Of a stretch of DNA of 64,000 nucleotides, positions 43,816 through 57,467 are shown piece after piece (position 1 is the stretch's first letter; each line of letters begins with the position of its first letter). Below the pieces are notes generated by a model. The model saw only the letters and a list, made by a program, of their open reading frames with translations, had not been told where the DNA came from and did no database searches. This DNA is from Xylophilus rhododendri (GTDB taxonomy: Bacteria > Pseudomonadota > Gammaproteobacteria > Burkholderiales > Burkholderiaceae_C), in contig NZ_CP047650.1 in NCBI RefSeq assembly GCF_009906855.1, positions 3,224,001 through 3,288,000 on the forward strand, in the 5' to 3' direction. The translations under genes and the position numbers were made by a program.

Positions 43816-45738
43816 ATGACCGCCGCCCCGCCACCCAACCAGTTCGCGCTGCTGCGCCAGCGCCGCTTCGCCCCCTTCTTCTGGACGCAGTTCGCGGGCG
43901 CCGCCAACGACAACCTCTTCAAGTTCGCCTTCACCGTGATGGTGACCTACCAGCTCTCGGTGTCCTGGCTGCCGCCGTCGCTGGCAGGCCTGGCGATCGG
44001 CGCCCTGTTCGTGCTGCCCTTCCTGCTGTTCTCGGCCACCGCCGGCCAGCTGGCCGACAAGCTCGACAAGACCGGCCTGATGCGCATGGTGAAGAACCTG
44101 GAGATCGCCGTCATGCTGCTGGCCGGTTTCGGCTTCTGGATGGGCAACGCGGTGGTGCTGCTGGCCTGCGTGTTCCTGATGGGCCTGCACTCCACCGCCT
44201 TCGGGCCGGTGAAGTACGCCTATCTGCCGCAGGTGCTGCAGCCAAGGGAACTCACCGGCGGCAACGGCATGGTGGAGATGGGCACCTTCGTGGCCATCCT
44301 GCTGGGCAACCTGGCCGGCGGCGTGCTGGTGGCGATTCCCGAGGTCGGCCATGCCACCGTGGCCGTCGCCTGCGTGACGCTGGCGCTGGTCGGACGGGCC
44401 ACGGCGCAGCGCATTCCGCCGCTGGGCGCCACCGATGCGGGGCTGCGCATCAACTGGAATCCGGTCACCGAGACCTGGCGCAACCTCAAGCTCGCGGCGG
44501 GCAACCCGGTGGTGTTCCGCTCGCTGCTGGGCATCAGCTGGATGTGGTTCTTCGGCGCGGTCTTCCTCAGCCAGTTCCCCAGCTTCGCCAAGGAGGTGCT
44601 GCATGGCGATGCGCATGTGGCCTCGCTGCTGCTGGTGGTGTTCTCGGTGGGCATTGGAACGGGCTCGCTGCTGTGCGAGGTGCTGAGCCGGCGCCAGGTG
44701 GAGATCGGCCTGGTGCCGCTGGGCGCCATCGGCATGAGTGTGTTCGCCATCGACCTGTATTTCGCCTCGCGGTCGCTGCCGCCTTCGGGCCTGCTGGGCC
44801 TGGCCGAATTCGTCTCGCGCGCGGCCCATTGGCGGGTGATGGCCGACCTGCTGCTGCTGTCGCTGTTCGCCGGCCTCTACAGCGTGCCGATGTATGCGCT
44901 GATCCAGATGCGCAGCCAGCCCACGCACCGGGCCCGGATCATCGCGGCCAACAACATTCTCAACTCGCTCTTCATGATCGCCAGCGCGCTGCTGGCGGGC
45001 GCCCTGCTGTCGGCGGGCTTCAGCGTGCCGCAGGTGTTCCTGTTCACCGGCATCGCCAATGCGCTGGTGGCGGCCTATGTGTTCTGGCTGGTGCCGGAGT
45101 ACCTGCTGCGTTTCCTGGCCTGGATCGTCTCCAACCTGGTCTACCGCTTCCGGGTGCAGGGCGCCGAACACATTCCCGCCGAGGGCCCGGCGCTGCTCGT
45201 CTGCAACCATGTGAGCCTGGCCGATCCGGTGCTGTTGATGGGAGCCAGCCCGCGGCCCATCCATTTCGTGATGGACCACCGCATCTTCGCCACGCCGGTG
45301 CTGGGCGGCGTGTTCCGGCTGGCCGGGGCCATTCCCGTCGCGCCGCGCAAGGAAGACCCCGCGATCTACGAAGCCGCCTTCGCCAGCGCCGCCGAGGTGC
45401 TGCGCCGTGGCGAGCTGCTGGCGATCTTTCCCGAGGGCGGCCTGACCACCGACGGCGAGCTGCAGGCCTTCCAGCCCGGCCTGATGAAGATCCTGGAGCA
45501 GGCACGCGCGGACGGCATAGCTCCGCCGGTCGTGCCCATGGCCCTGCAGGGCCTGTGGGGCTCCTTCTTCAGCCGCATCGAACGCCGCGAGGGCCGGCCC
45601 AAGGCCATGGCCCGGCCGTTCCGGCGCGGCTTGTTCAACCGGGTGGCGCTGCGCATCGCCGAGCCGCTGGCAGCGGCCGAAGTACAGCCGGAAACGCTGC
45701 GCGCTCGGGTCGCGCAGATGCTGTCGGCTCCCGCATGA
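43816..45738 (+). CDS. MFS lysophospholipid transporter fused to 1-acylglycerol-3-phosphate acyltransferase
   Basis: 640 residues from ATG 43816. Residues 1-425 are a 12-helix MFS transporter of the LplT type (FWTQFAGAANDNLFKFAFTV at the start). Residues 430-640 are a PlsC acyltransferase with the catalytic NHVSLAD (HX4D, about residue 463) and FPEGG (about 538). The arrangement resembles LplT-Aas, in which lysophospholipids are flipped inward and re-acylated; no AMP-ligase part is present here. Inner membrane. Divergent from the YXWGXW gene and 16 bp before the flavin reductase. Confidence 0.93.
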   Translation: MTAAPPPNQFALLRQRRFAPFFWTQFAGAANDNLFKFAFTVMVTYQLSVSWLPPSLAGLAIGALFVLPFLLFSATAGQLADKLDKTGLMRMVKNLEIAVMLLAGFGFWMGNAVVLLACVFLMGLHSTAFGPVKYAYLPQVLQPRELTGGNGMVEMGTFVAILLGNLAGGVLVAIPEVGHATVAVACVTLALVGRATAQRIPPLGATDAGLRINWNPVTETWRNLKLAAGNPVVFRSLLGISWMWFFGAVFLSQFPSFAKEVLHGDAHVASLLLVVFSVGIGTGSLLCEVLSRRQVEIGLVPLGAIGMSVFAIDLYFASRSLPPSGLLGLAEFVSRAAHWRVMADLLLLSLFAGLYSVPMYALIQMRSQPTHRARIIAANNILNSLFMIASALLAGALLSAGFSVPQVFLFTGIANALVAAYVFWLVPEYLLRFLAWIVSNLVYRFRVQGAEHIPAEGPALLVCNHVSLADPVLLMGASPRPIHFVMDHRIFATPVLGGVFRLAGAIPVAPRKEDPAIYEAAFASAAEVLRRGELLAIFPEGGLTTDGELQAFQPGLMKILEQARADGIAPPVVPMALQGLWGSFFSRIERREGRPKAMARPFRRGLFNRVALRIAEPLAAAEVQPETLRARVAQMLSAPA

Positions 45739-45754
45739 CTCCTGCTGCAAGACC

Positions 45755-46315
45755 ATGGCCCGTGTCCCCGCCAAAGCCGACTTCCCCCTCGAACAGGTAC
45801 GCCGCTACCTGGAACCCGGCCCGGTCGTCCTGCTGACCTCGTCCTGGCAGGGCGAGCAGGACGTGATGACCATGGGCTGGCACCTGGTGATGGAGTTCAC
45901 GCCCGCGCTCATCGGCTGCGTCATCGCCCGCGGCAACCACAGCCGAGAGCTGATCGAGCGGAGCGGCGAATGCGCGATCAACCTGCCGACGCGCGAACTG
46001 GCCGACACCGTCGCCCGCATCGGCAATTCCAGCGGTACCGAGATCGACAAGTTCCAGGCCTTCGGACTGACGACCGAGCCAGGCGAGAAGGTCGCCGCCC
46101 CGCTGATCCGCGAATGCCACGCCCAGTTCGAATGCAAGGTGCACGACCGGCGTCTGGTGAAGGACTACGACTTCTTCGTGCTCGAAGTCGTGCGTGCCCG
46201 CGCCGCGAAGACGCCGCGCGATCCGCGCACCCTGCACTACCAGGGCGAAGGCCGCTTCATGGTGGCGGGCGACAGCATCAGCCGCCGGCGGCTCTTCGAC
46301 CAGGGCAAGCTGTAG
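45755..46315 (+). CDS. Flavin reductase-like FMN-binding protein
   Basis: 186 residues. DIM6/NTAB-type split-barrel flavin reductase with the pattern GPVVLLTSSWQGEQDVMTMG, a region of FMN contacts (ARGNHSRELIERSGECAINL) and the end segment GEGRFMVAGDSISRRRLFDQ. Members reduce flavin or bind FMN for oxygenases; no partner oxygenase is in the window. Cytoplasmic. Probably co-transcribed with the MFS-PlsC gene. Confidence 0.88.
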   Translation: MARVPAKADFPLEQVRRYLEPGPVVLLTSSWQGEQDVMTMGWHLVMEFTPALIGCVIARGNHSRELIERSGECAINLPTRELADTVARIGNSSGTEIDKFQAFGLTTEPGEKVAAPLIRECHAQFECKVHDRRLVKDYDFFVLEVVRARAAKTPRDPRTLHYQGEGRFMVAGDSISRRRLFDQGKL

Positions 46316-46404
46316 ACGCTTCGCTGCATTGCTGCGTTTTTCGCTGAACGCTCGTCCGTGCGCCCGCGCCGCTGGTCCGATGGCCGCCTCGCGGAGACCC
46401 ACCC

Positions 46405-47442
46405 ATGCTCGACGAACAGAACGATTGCGTCCGAATCATCCGTGTTTCGCAAAGCCGTCTCGACGGCCCGCTACCGGACGGCTCCTCTGCCGGGCCGACC
46501 GCCAAGGCATGCACAGAGTCGATGCACATCGCCCTCGCGCCGCTCGAAAGCCTTCCACAGGAACTGAAAGCCCACATCTTCCGCCATATCGACTGGCCGG
46601 ACTGGGCCGCCCTGCGCCTGACCAGCCGCGCCCTGCGCGACGGTTCCGACCAGGCCGCGCGCGATGCGGTGGCGGCCCGCCTCCACACCATGACGGCCAC
46701 ACCCGACTCGCTGATGTGGGGGATGCGCCGTGTGCTGACACGGTGGTTCGAATGTCCCGGCAGCAATCTGGGCCAGATCGTGGCCTGGGCGCGCATCGCC
46801 CTGGGACCGCTGGAGCATCTCGACGCGGAGCGGGTCGCGTGCATTCTCGAGGTCGTCGAATCGCGTCTGTTTTTCCTGCTGAATTTCCCGGGGCAGGGAG
46901 GCTCGTCGTGTTCCGAGTGCTACCAGCTGCTGGGCGGTTTCGCACTGGAGCTGGCCGGCCGCTGCGCGGCCATGCTGCCGGCCGATCCGCCACGGCAACT
47001 CCGGGACGGCCTCCACCATCGGACATTGAGCCTGCTGCAGCTTGGGCTGTCCGCCATGCACCGGGATCCCGTGGCGATCCTGCACGCCTCGGCCGAGCAG
47101 TGCGACAGGGTGCCGCGCTGCGCCTTGCACCTGCTCGCCTTTTTGCGCGACTCTGTGCTGGACGTGCGCCAGACGGAGTACCCCGAGCAGATCCTCCTGA
47201 TGGCCTCGCCGGTGCATCTGCAGACGGTGCTGCATGTGCTGCGCAAGGTATTCGACGAATACGGCGATGCCTACGAAAGCGTGGTGTACGACAAGCGCGA
47301 TCTGCTGGATGTCTGCGCGTACTGCCTCCAGGGCCTGACCGACCCGAGATCGCCGGTCGCCAGCGATCCGCAGGTCGTGCAGCTGCAGGCCGAGTGGCGG
47401 GCGCTCGATGCGTTCGATCGTGGCGCGCCCCGGTCGCAGTGA
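46405..47442 (+). CDS. F-box domain protein, effector-like
   Basis: 345 residues from ATG 46405 (GGAGA at 46394-46398); ATG 46522 is a possible second start. Residues about 47-80 match the eukaryotic-type F-box: LPQELKAHIFRHIDWPDWAA followed by LRLTSRALRDGSDQ, with conserved LPxEL, IF, L-R-x-TSR. The rest is helical, with Cys-containing helices and no LRR or WD repeats, so the substrate-binding part is unknown. No signal peptide. F-box proteins in bacteria are almost always effectors delivered into eukaryotic cells to use the host Skp1-ubiquitin machinery. Delivery route and host are not visible here. Confidence 0.85.
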   Translation: MLDEQNDCVRIIRVSQSRLDGPLPDGSSAGPTAKACTESMHIALAPLESLPQELKAHIFRHIDWPDWAALRLTSRALRDGSDQAARDAVAARLHTMTATPDSLMWGMRRVLTRWFECPGSNLGQIVAWARIALGPLEHLDAERVACILEVVESRLFFLLNFPGQGGSSCSECYQLLGGFALELAGRCAAMLPADPPRQLRDGLHHRTLSLLQLGLSAMHRDPVAILHASAEQCDRVPRCALHLLAFLRDSVLDVRQTEYPEQILLMASPVHLQTVLHVLRKVFDEYGDAYESVVYDKRDLLDVCAYCLQGLTDPRSPVASDPQVVQLQAEWRALDAFDRGAPRSQ

Positions 47443-47452
47443 GGCCCGCCCT

Positions 47453-48986
<1,534 letters not shown>

Positions 48987-48990
<4 letters not shown>

Positions 48991-49451
48991 GCCTCGTCCT
49001 CCGCCTGCCAGGCCTGCAGGCCTGAGCGGGCCTTCTGCAGCAGGGCGACCAGCTGCGTGCGCTCGGCGGCGCTGAGTTCGGCCAGGCCGTTCTTCTGGAC
49101 TTCGTCGCTGATCTTCAGGGCCTCGTCGAGCGCGCCATGGGCCTTGTCTTCCAGGTGCACCCAGCGGGTGCGGCGGTCGTTGGGCGGCGTCTCGCGGCGC
49201 AGCCAGCCGGCGGCTTCCATGCGTTCGCACATGGTGGCGACGGACATGGCGCTCAGCCCCATGCGCTGCGCCAGTTCGGCCTGCGACAGCGGCACCTCGC
49301 CGCCATGCATGGCCAGGGTGCCGATCACCTTGCACTGCGCCTTCGACAGGCCGAGCCTGGCGCGCGCCAGGCGGTCGAAGTGTTCGCCGTAGAGCTTGGC
49401 GACCTCGCTGACCAGGAAACTGAAACGGTGGGAGAAGTCTCTTTTTTTCAT
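48987..49451 (-). CDS. MarR-family transcriptional regulator
   Basis: 154 residues. The winged helix is clear: ARLGLSKAQCKVIGTLAMHG, then LSQAELAQRMGLSAMSVATM and ERMEAAGWLRRETPPNDRRT with the wing Asp-Arg-Arg. MarR proteins repress drug-efflux operons and are released by small ligands. It overlaps the pump gene and has a perfect inverted repeat over its start (49450-49478), supporting autoregulation. Confidence 0.93.
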
Positions 49452-49478
49452 AAGCCTGCTGATTGTAAGCAGGCTTAT
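49450..49478. promoter_or_regulatory. Perfect palindrome over the marR start, likely MarR operator
   Basis: ATAAGCCTGCT (49450-49460), 7 bp, AGCAGGCTTAT (49468-49478): an 11-bp perfect inverted repeat. It includes the marR start codon and the stop codon of the ATPase gene upstream. Size and symmetry fit a MarR dimer site. Confidence 0.8.
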
Positions 49479-50641
49479 GAATTCGCGGTCAATTCCCTGC
49501 AGAGTTCGGGCAGGCCCAGTGCGCGGATGTCCTTGCCGAGCGGGAAGGACTCGGTGCCCGGGTACACCACCAGCTTGCGGCTGGGCTTCAGGTCCTCGCA
49601 GGCCGAGTGGAAGCCGCGTTCGACCTTGGGCGAAGTGCTGCGCTTGATCTCGATCGCCCACAGCACGCCGTCGGGCCAGCTCAGCAGCAGGTCGATCTCG
49701 GCGCCGCCGCTGGTGCGGTAGAAAAAGGGCTGGACGGTGGGCGGCACGCAGGCCAGCAGGTTCTCGATCACGAAGCCCTCCCAGCTCGCGCCCACGACGG
49801 GGTGCGAGAGCAGGGCGTCGCGGTTGGGTATGTCGAGCAGGGCGTGCACCAGGCCGCTGTCGCGCACGTAGATCTTGGGCGAGCGGGTCAGGCGCTTGCC
49901 GATGTTGGCGTGCCAGGGCGGCAGGCGGCGCACCAGCAGCAGGTCGCAGAGCAGGTCGATGTAGCGCTCGGCCGTCTTGGCATCGACGCCCAGGTTGCGC
50001 GCCAGCTGCGCCACGTTGAGCAGGCTGCCCTGCAGGTGCGCCAGCATGGTCCAGAAGCGGCGCAGGGTCTGCGGCGGGATGCGCGGGCCGAATTGCGGCA
50101 CGTCGCGTTCGAGATAGGTGCGGATGAAGTCCTGGCGCCACTTCAGGCTGCGGGCATCGCTGGGCGCCTGCAGGCTGTCGGGAAAGCCGCCGCGCGACCA
50201 GAGGCGTTCCAGCGGCTCGGATGCCGCTTCCAGCACGTCGAGCGGATGCAGTTCCAGGAAGGCGATGCGGCCGGCCAGGGTTTCGCCGGACTGCTTGAGC
50301 AGCTCGATCGAGGCCGAGCCCAGCAGCAGGTAGAGACCGTTGCGCCGGCCTTCGCGCCGGCCCCGGTCGATCAGGCCGCGCAGCACGCCGAAGAGGTCGG
50401 GGGCGAGGTGGACCTCGTCCAGGATCACCAGCTTGTCGAGATGCTCGCTCAGGTACAGCTCGGGCTGGGCGAGGCGGGCGCGGTCGCGTTCGGACTCCAG
50501 GTCGAGGTAGATGTTCTGGTCGTTTGGGGCGCAGTCGAGTGCCAGGGTGGTCTTGCCGACCTGGCGCGGCCCCAGCAGCGCCACGGCGGGCGAGTGGGCC
50601 AGTTCCTCGTGCAGGAGCGGGGTCAGGCGGCGGGAAAACAT
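49475..50641 (-). CDS. AAA ATPase with DUF4143 domain
   Basis: 388 residues from ATG 50641. Walker A GPRQVGKT near residue 24, Walker B LVILDEVHLAPDLFGVLRGL, then a DUF4143-type C-terminal part with a winged-helix-like region (LNVAQLARNLGVDAKTAERY, then YVRDSGLVHALLDI) and a PD-(D/E)xK-like end (GAEIDLLLSWPDGVLWAIEI, then K). Family members are widespread ATPases linked with DNA or toxin-antitoxin loci, and the exact role is unknown. Often acquired horizontally. Inverted repeat 50640-50681 lies at its start. Confidence 0.88.
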   Translation of the reverse strand: MFSRRLTPLLHEELAHSPAVALLGPRQVGKTTLALDCAPNDQNIYLDLESERDRARLAQPELYLSEHLDKLVILDEVHLAPDLFGVLRGLIDRGRREGRRNGLYLLLGSASIELLKQSGETLAGRIAFLELHPLDVLEAASEPLERLWSRGGFPDSLQAPSDARSLKWRQDFIRTYLERDVPQFGPRIPPQTLRRFWTMLAHLQGSLLNVAQLARNLGVDAKTAERYIDLLCDLLLVRRLPPWHANIGKRLTRSPKIYVRDSGLVHALLDIPNRDALLSHPVVGASWEGFVIENLLACVPPTVQPFFYRTSGGAEIDLLLSWPDGVLWAIEIKRSTSPKVERGFHSACEDLKPSRKLVVYPGTESFPLGKDIRALGLPELCRELTANS

Positions 50642-50681
50642 CCTTGCAATTCTGGAGTTTGATTCCTGGATTTGCAAGGAT
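50640..50681. promoter_or_regulatory. Inverted repeat at the start of the DUF4143 ATPase gene
   Basis: ATCCTTGCAA (50640-50649) and TTGCAAGGAT (50672-50681) form a perfect 10-bp inverted repeat with a 22-bp centre. It covers the start codon, so it may be an operator or an mRNA hairpin that masks the start. Confidence 0.6.
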
Positions 50682-50696
50682 AAATTTGCGGAGCCT

Positions 50697-53577
<2,881 letters not shown>

Positions 53578-53662
53578 GGCGCTTGAGGACGGGACACGTC
53601 CGTACCAAGGAAAGGAGGGACGCACGGCGAAAACCGGGCGCATGAAAGGGCAGAATTCTCCC

Positions 53663-55822
53663 ATGTCCGTTTCCGCCGCCCGCCCGCCCGAGTCCGCCTT
53701 GCCCGCCGCACCCGCGCGCAAGACCCTCAGCCCGGCCCAGCAGGCGCTGCGCAAGCTCGGCCTGGTGCGCGACATCGACCTGGCCCTGCACCTGCCCCTG
53801 CGCTGGGAGGACCAGACCCGCATCGTGCGCATCGCCGACACCCGCAACGGCGATGTCGCCCAGGTCGAGGGCACGGTGGTGCACAGCGACATCTCGCTGC
53901 AGGGCCGGCGCCAGCTGAAGGTGCTGATCGACGACGGCAGCGACCAGCTGGAACTGCGCTTCTTCACCTTCTATCCATCGCACCGCAAGGCCCTGGCCGA
54001 GGGCCAGCAGGTGCGGGTGCGCGGCGAGGTGCGGGGCGGCTTCATCGGCCGCACCATGCTGCATCCGTCCTTCAGTTCGGTGGAGGCGCCGCTGCCCGAG
54101 GCCCTGAGCCCGATCTACCCGGCCAGCGCGCAACTGCCGCAGGCCTATGTACGCCGCGCGGTGCAGTCGGGCCTGCAGCGGGCCGACCTGTCGGAGACCC
54201 TGCCGCGCAACGCCGATCCCTATCCCCACGGCCCCGGCCCGTACCAGCCGCCCTGGCTGCTGGCGGATGCCCTGCGTTTCCTACACCACCCGACCGCCGA
54301 CGTGGCCCTGGCCACGCTGGAGGACCGCAGCCATCCCGCCTGGCGCCGCCTGAAGGCCGAGGAGCTGCTGGCCCAGCAGCTGTCCCAGCTCGAAGCCCGC
54401 CGCGCTCGCGACGGCTTGCGCGCACCCCTGTTGCCGATCGCGACCGAGGCCGGCGCGCTGCCCATGCAGCTGCTCGCCGCGCTGCCCTTCGACCTGACGG
54501 CCGCCCAGCGCCGGGTGGTGGAGGAAATCGCCGCCGACATGGCCCGGCCGGCTGAGGGCGGCGAGGCCCATCCCATGCACCGCCTGCTGCAGGGCGACGT
54601 CGGTGCCGGCAAGACCGTGGTGGCCGCGCTGGCCGCCTGCATCTGCATCGAGGCCGGCCACCAGTGCGCCTTGATGGCGCCCACCGAGATCCTGGCCTCC
54701 CAGCATTTCGAGAAGCTGGTCGGCTGGCTGCAGCCCCTGCTGGCGGCACGCGGCCGGCAGGTCGCCTGGCTCACCGGCGGGCAGAAGAAGAAGCAGCGCA
54801 GCGAAGCCCTGGCCCTGATCGCCAGCGGCGAGGCCGCGCTGATCGTGGGCACCCATGCGGTGATCCAGGGCCCGGTGGTGTTCGAGAGCCTGGCCCTGGC
54901 GGTGATCGACGAGCAGCACCGTTTCGGCGTGGCCCAGCGACTGGCTTTGCGCGAGAAGGCCGGCGGCCATATCGGCGGCGCGCCGCGCGAGCCGCATCTG
55001 CTGATGATGACGGCCACGCCCATCCCGCGCACCCTGGCGATGAGCTACTACGCCGACCTGGACGTCTCCACCATCGACGAACTGCCGCCCGGCCGCACGC
55101 CGGTGGTCACCAAACTCGTGGCCGACAGCCGGCGCGACGAGGTCGTGGGCCGCATCGCCTCGCAGCTGGCGCAGGGCCGGCAGGTGTACTGGGTGTGCCC
55201 GCTGATCGAGGAGAGCGAGGCGGTCGACCTGGTCAACGCCACCCAGACCCATGCCGACCTGCAGGAGGCGCTGCCCGGCACGACGGTGGGCCTGCTGCAT
55301 TCGCGCATGCCGGCGGCCGAGAAGAAGGCGGTGATGGCCGAGTTCAGCGCTGGCCGCACCGGCGTGCTGGTCAGCACCACGGTGATCGAGGTGGGTGTCG
55401 ATGTGCCCAATGCCTCGCTGATGGTGATCGAGCATGCCGAGCGCTTCGGCCTTTCGCAGCTGCATCAGCTGCGCGGCCGGGTGGGGCGCGGCGCGGCGGC
55501 ATCTGCCTGCGTGCTGCTGTATGCGCCCAACGAGGGCGGCCGGGTCAGCGAAGCGGCGCGCGAGCGGCTGCGGGCCATGGCCGAGACCTCGGACGGCTTC
55601 GAGATCGCCCGGCGCGATCTGGAGATCCGCGGCCCCGGCGAGTTCCTCGGCGCCCGCCAGTCGGGCGCCGCGCTGCTGCGTTTCGCCGACCTGGAGCAGG
55701 ATGCCGACCTGCTGGCCTGGGCGCGCGATCTCGCCCCGAAGATGCTGAAGTTCGATCCGGCGCTGGCGGCGCGCCATGTGGCGCGCTGGCTTGGCACCCG
55801 CTCGGAATTCCTCAAGGCGTGA
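53663..55822 (+). CDS. recG: ATP-dependent DNA helicase RecG
   Basis: 719 residues from ATG 53663; an ATG 21 bp earlier is possible. Wedge/OB domain in the first 250 residues, Walker A GDVGAGKT (about 311-318), DEQH box (about 415), TATPIPRT, then helicase C domain with QLRGRVGRG and the RecG end segment [19 protein letters not shown]. Unwinds stalled forks and Holliday junctions. Divergent from queA. Confidence 0.97.
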   Translation: MSVSAARPPESALPAAPARKTLSPAQQALRKLGLVRDIDLALHLPLRWEDQTRIVRIADTRNGDVAQVEGTVVHSDISLQGRRQLKVLIDDGSDQLELRFFTFYPSHRKALAEGQQVRVRGEVRGGFIGRTMLHPSFSSVEAPLPEALSPIYPASAQLPQAYVRRAVQSGLQRADLSETLPRNADPYPHGPGPYQPPWLLADALRFLHHPTADVALATLEDRSHPAWRRLKAEELLAQQLSQLEARRARDGLRAPLLPIATEAGALPMQLLAALPFDLTAAQRRVVEEIAADMARPAEGGEAHPMHRLLQGDVGAGKTVVAALAACICIEAGHQCALMAPTEILASQHFEKLVGWLQPLLAARGRQVAWLTGGQKKKQRSEALALIASGEAALIVGTHAVIQGPVVFESLALAVIDEQHRFGVAQRLALREKAGGHIGGAPREPHLLMMTATPIPRTLAMSYYADLDVSTIDELPPGRTPVVTKLVADSRRDEVVGRIASQLAQGRQVYWVCPLIEESEAVDLVNATQTHADLQEALPGTTVGLLHSRMPAAEKKAVMAEFSAGRTGVLVSTTVIEVGVDVPNASLMVIEHAERFGLSQLHQLRGRVGRGAAASACVLLYAPNEGGRVSEAARERLRAMAETSDGFEIARRDLEIRGPGEFLGARQSGAALLRFADLEQDADLLAWARDLAPKMLKFDPALAARHVARWLGTRSEFLKA

Positions 55823-55877
55823 ACAGGCGGCGCCTCCCATAATCCCTCGCACTGCACCACCACACGGAAATACAAAG

Positions 55878-56345
55878 ATGACGATGCGCCGCCGCCTGCC
55901 CCTGTTCGTCGCCCTGGCCGCCGCCTTCTCGGCCGGCATCTTCAGCGCCCGCTGGATGCCCGCCGCCGAGGCCCAGGCCGATGTCCCGCTGGTGCCCACC
56001 ATCATCCATGTGGGCCAGCTGAGCGACGACGACCTGTCCGCCGCCCGGCCCGGGGTGGATCTGCGCTCGCGCACCTATGTCAACAAGCCGGGCGCCACGG
56101 TGGCGGTGCAGTCGGGCAATGTGTTCAAGCACTATCACCGCGATGCCGACGAGATCCAGTTCATCGTCGAAGGCAGCGGCAGTTTCTGGCTGGGCGACAA
56201 GCAGCAGCAGATCGGCCCGGGCGACCTGATCATCATTCCCAAGGGCACGGCCCATGCGGGCTCCATGGCGACCACCGGCCGCTTCAAGGCGATCGCGATC
56301 AAGACGCCGCCCCAGGCAGCGGACGACACGCATCGGCTCGACTGA
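55878..56345 (+). CDS. Exported cupin-domain protein
   Basis: 155 residues. A signal sequence (RRRLPLFVALAAAFSAGIFS) leads into the periplasm; the three Arg residues hint at, but do not prove, Tat export. A cupin barrel follows with metal-ligand His residues in KHYHRDADEIQFIVEG and the second motif PGDLIIIPKGTAHAG. The enzymatic role is unknown. Lies between recG and oxyR on the same strand. Confidence 0.85.
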   Translation: MTMRRRLPLFVALAAAFSAGIFSARWMPAAEAQADVPLVPTIIHVGQLSDDDLSAARPGVDLRSRTYVNKPGATVAVQSGNVFKHYHRDADEIQFIVEGSGSFWLGDKQQQIGPGDLIIIPKGTAHAGSMATTGRFKAIAIKTPPQAADDTHRLD

Positions 56346-56396
56346 AGGCGGCCGGGTGTCCTTCATGGTCATGGCTGCGTATGATCGCCGCCAATC

Positions 56397-57356
56397 ATGA
56401 CGCTCACCGAACTCAAATACATCGTCGCCGTCGCACGCGAAAAGCACTTCGGCAAGGCGGCTGAGGCCTGCTACGTGTCGCAACCGACGCTGTCGGTCGC
56501 GATCCGCAAGCTGGAGGACGAACTCGAGGTCAAGCTCTTCGAACGCAGCGCCAACGAAGTGGCCGTGACCTCGCTCGGCGAGGAGATCGTGCGCCAGGCG
56601 CAAAGCGTGCTGGAGCAGGCCGCCGGCATCAAGGAGATCGCCAAGCGCGGCAAGGATCCGCTGGCCGGCGCGCTCACGCTGGGCATCATCTACACCATCG
56701 GCCCCTACCTGCTGCCCGACCTGGTGCGCCAGTCGCTCAGCCGCACGCCGCAGATGCCGCTGATGCTGCAGGAGAACTTCACCGTCAAGCTGCTGGAGAT
56801 GCTGCGCACCGGCGAGATCGACTGCGCCATCGTGGCCGAGCCCTTCCCCGACACCGGCCTGGCCACCGCCGCGCTCTACGACGAACCCTTCCTGGCGGCG
56901 GTGCCCAGCACCCATCCGCTGGCGCAGCGCGAGAGCGTCACCGCCGAGGAGATGAAGGGCGAGACCATGCTGCTGCTGGGCACCGGCCACTGCTTTCGCG
57001 ACCATGTGCTGGAGGTCTGCCCGGAGTTCGCGCGTTTCTCCAGCAATGCCGAAGGCATCCGAAAGAGCTTCGAGGGCTCCTCGCTGGAGACCATCAAACA
57101 CATGGTGGCCGCCGGCATGGGCGTGACCCTGGTGCCGCGCCTGTCGGTGCCCAAGAGCGCCTTCTCGCCGCGCGTCAAGGCGCGCCGCGCCGACGACGAC
57201 GCGCCGCATGTGCGCTACATCCCCTTCTCGGGCGCGCCGCCGACGCGCCGTGTCTCCCTGGCCTGGCGCCGCAGCTTCACCCGCTACGAGGCGATCGCCG
57301 CGCTGCGCAACGCGATCTACGCCTGCGAGCTGCCGGGCGTGCAGCGGCTGTCCTGA
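56397..57356 (+). CDS. oxyR: Peroxide-sensing LysR regulator OxyR
   Basis: 319 residues. LysR helix-turn-helix (AREKHFGKAAEACYVSQPTL) at residues 13-31. The redox pair is present at exactly the E. coli positions, Cys199 and Cys208 (GTGHCFRDHVLEVCPEF), with the peroxide-reactive Cys in the GHCF context. Activates peroxide defence genes such as dps and katG. dps follows 111 bp downstream. Confidence 0.96.
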   Translation: MTLTELKYIVAVAREKHFGKAAEACYVSQPTLSVAIRKLEDELEVKLFERSANEVAVTSLGEEIVRQAQSVLEQAAGIKEIAKRGKDPLAGALTLGIIYTIGPYLLPDLVRQSLSRTPQMPLMLQENFTVKLLEMLRTGEIDCAIVAEPFPDTGLATAALYDEPFLAAVPSTHPLAQRESVTAEEMKGETMLLLGTGHCFRDHVLEVCPEFARFSSNAEGIRKSFEGSSLETIKHMVAAGMGVTLVPRLSVPKSAFSPRVKARRADDDAPHVRYIPFSGAPPTRRVSLAWRRSFTRYEAIAALRNAIYACELPGVQRLS

Positions 57357-57376
57357 GCCGGGCGCCAATCGCGGCC

Positions 57377-57420
57377 ATAGGCGCTCGCTGTTGTCTGGTG
57401 GGTGGTGCCTGGCCTAAAGT
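57377..57420 (+). promoter_or_regulatory. Possible dps promoter with a partial OxyR site
   Basis: ATAG-N7-CTGT (57377-57391) fits the first half of the OxyR motif; TTGTCT (57391-57396) and TAAAGT (57415-57420), 18 bp apart, could be -35 and -10. All matches are partial. Confidence 0.35.
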
Positions 57421-57467
57421 CGGGCACATCTGTTTTCTCTCGCAATCCCCGTAGAAGGACGTTCGAC

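Noticed and set aside
43660..45774. 704-codon - strand frame opposite the MFS-acyltransferase gene
   Set aside because: Gln/His/Arg/Gly-rich shadow. The + strand frame has both transporter and PlsC motifs.
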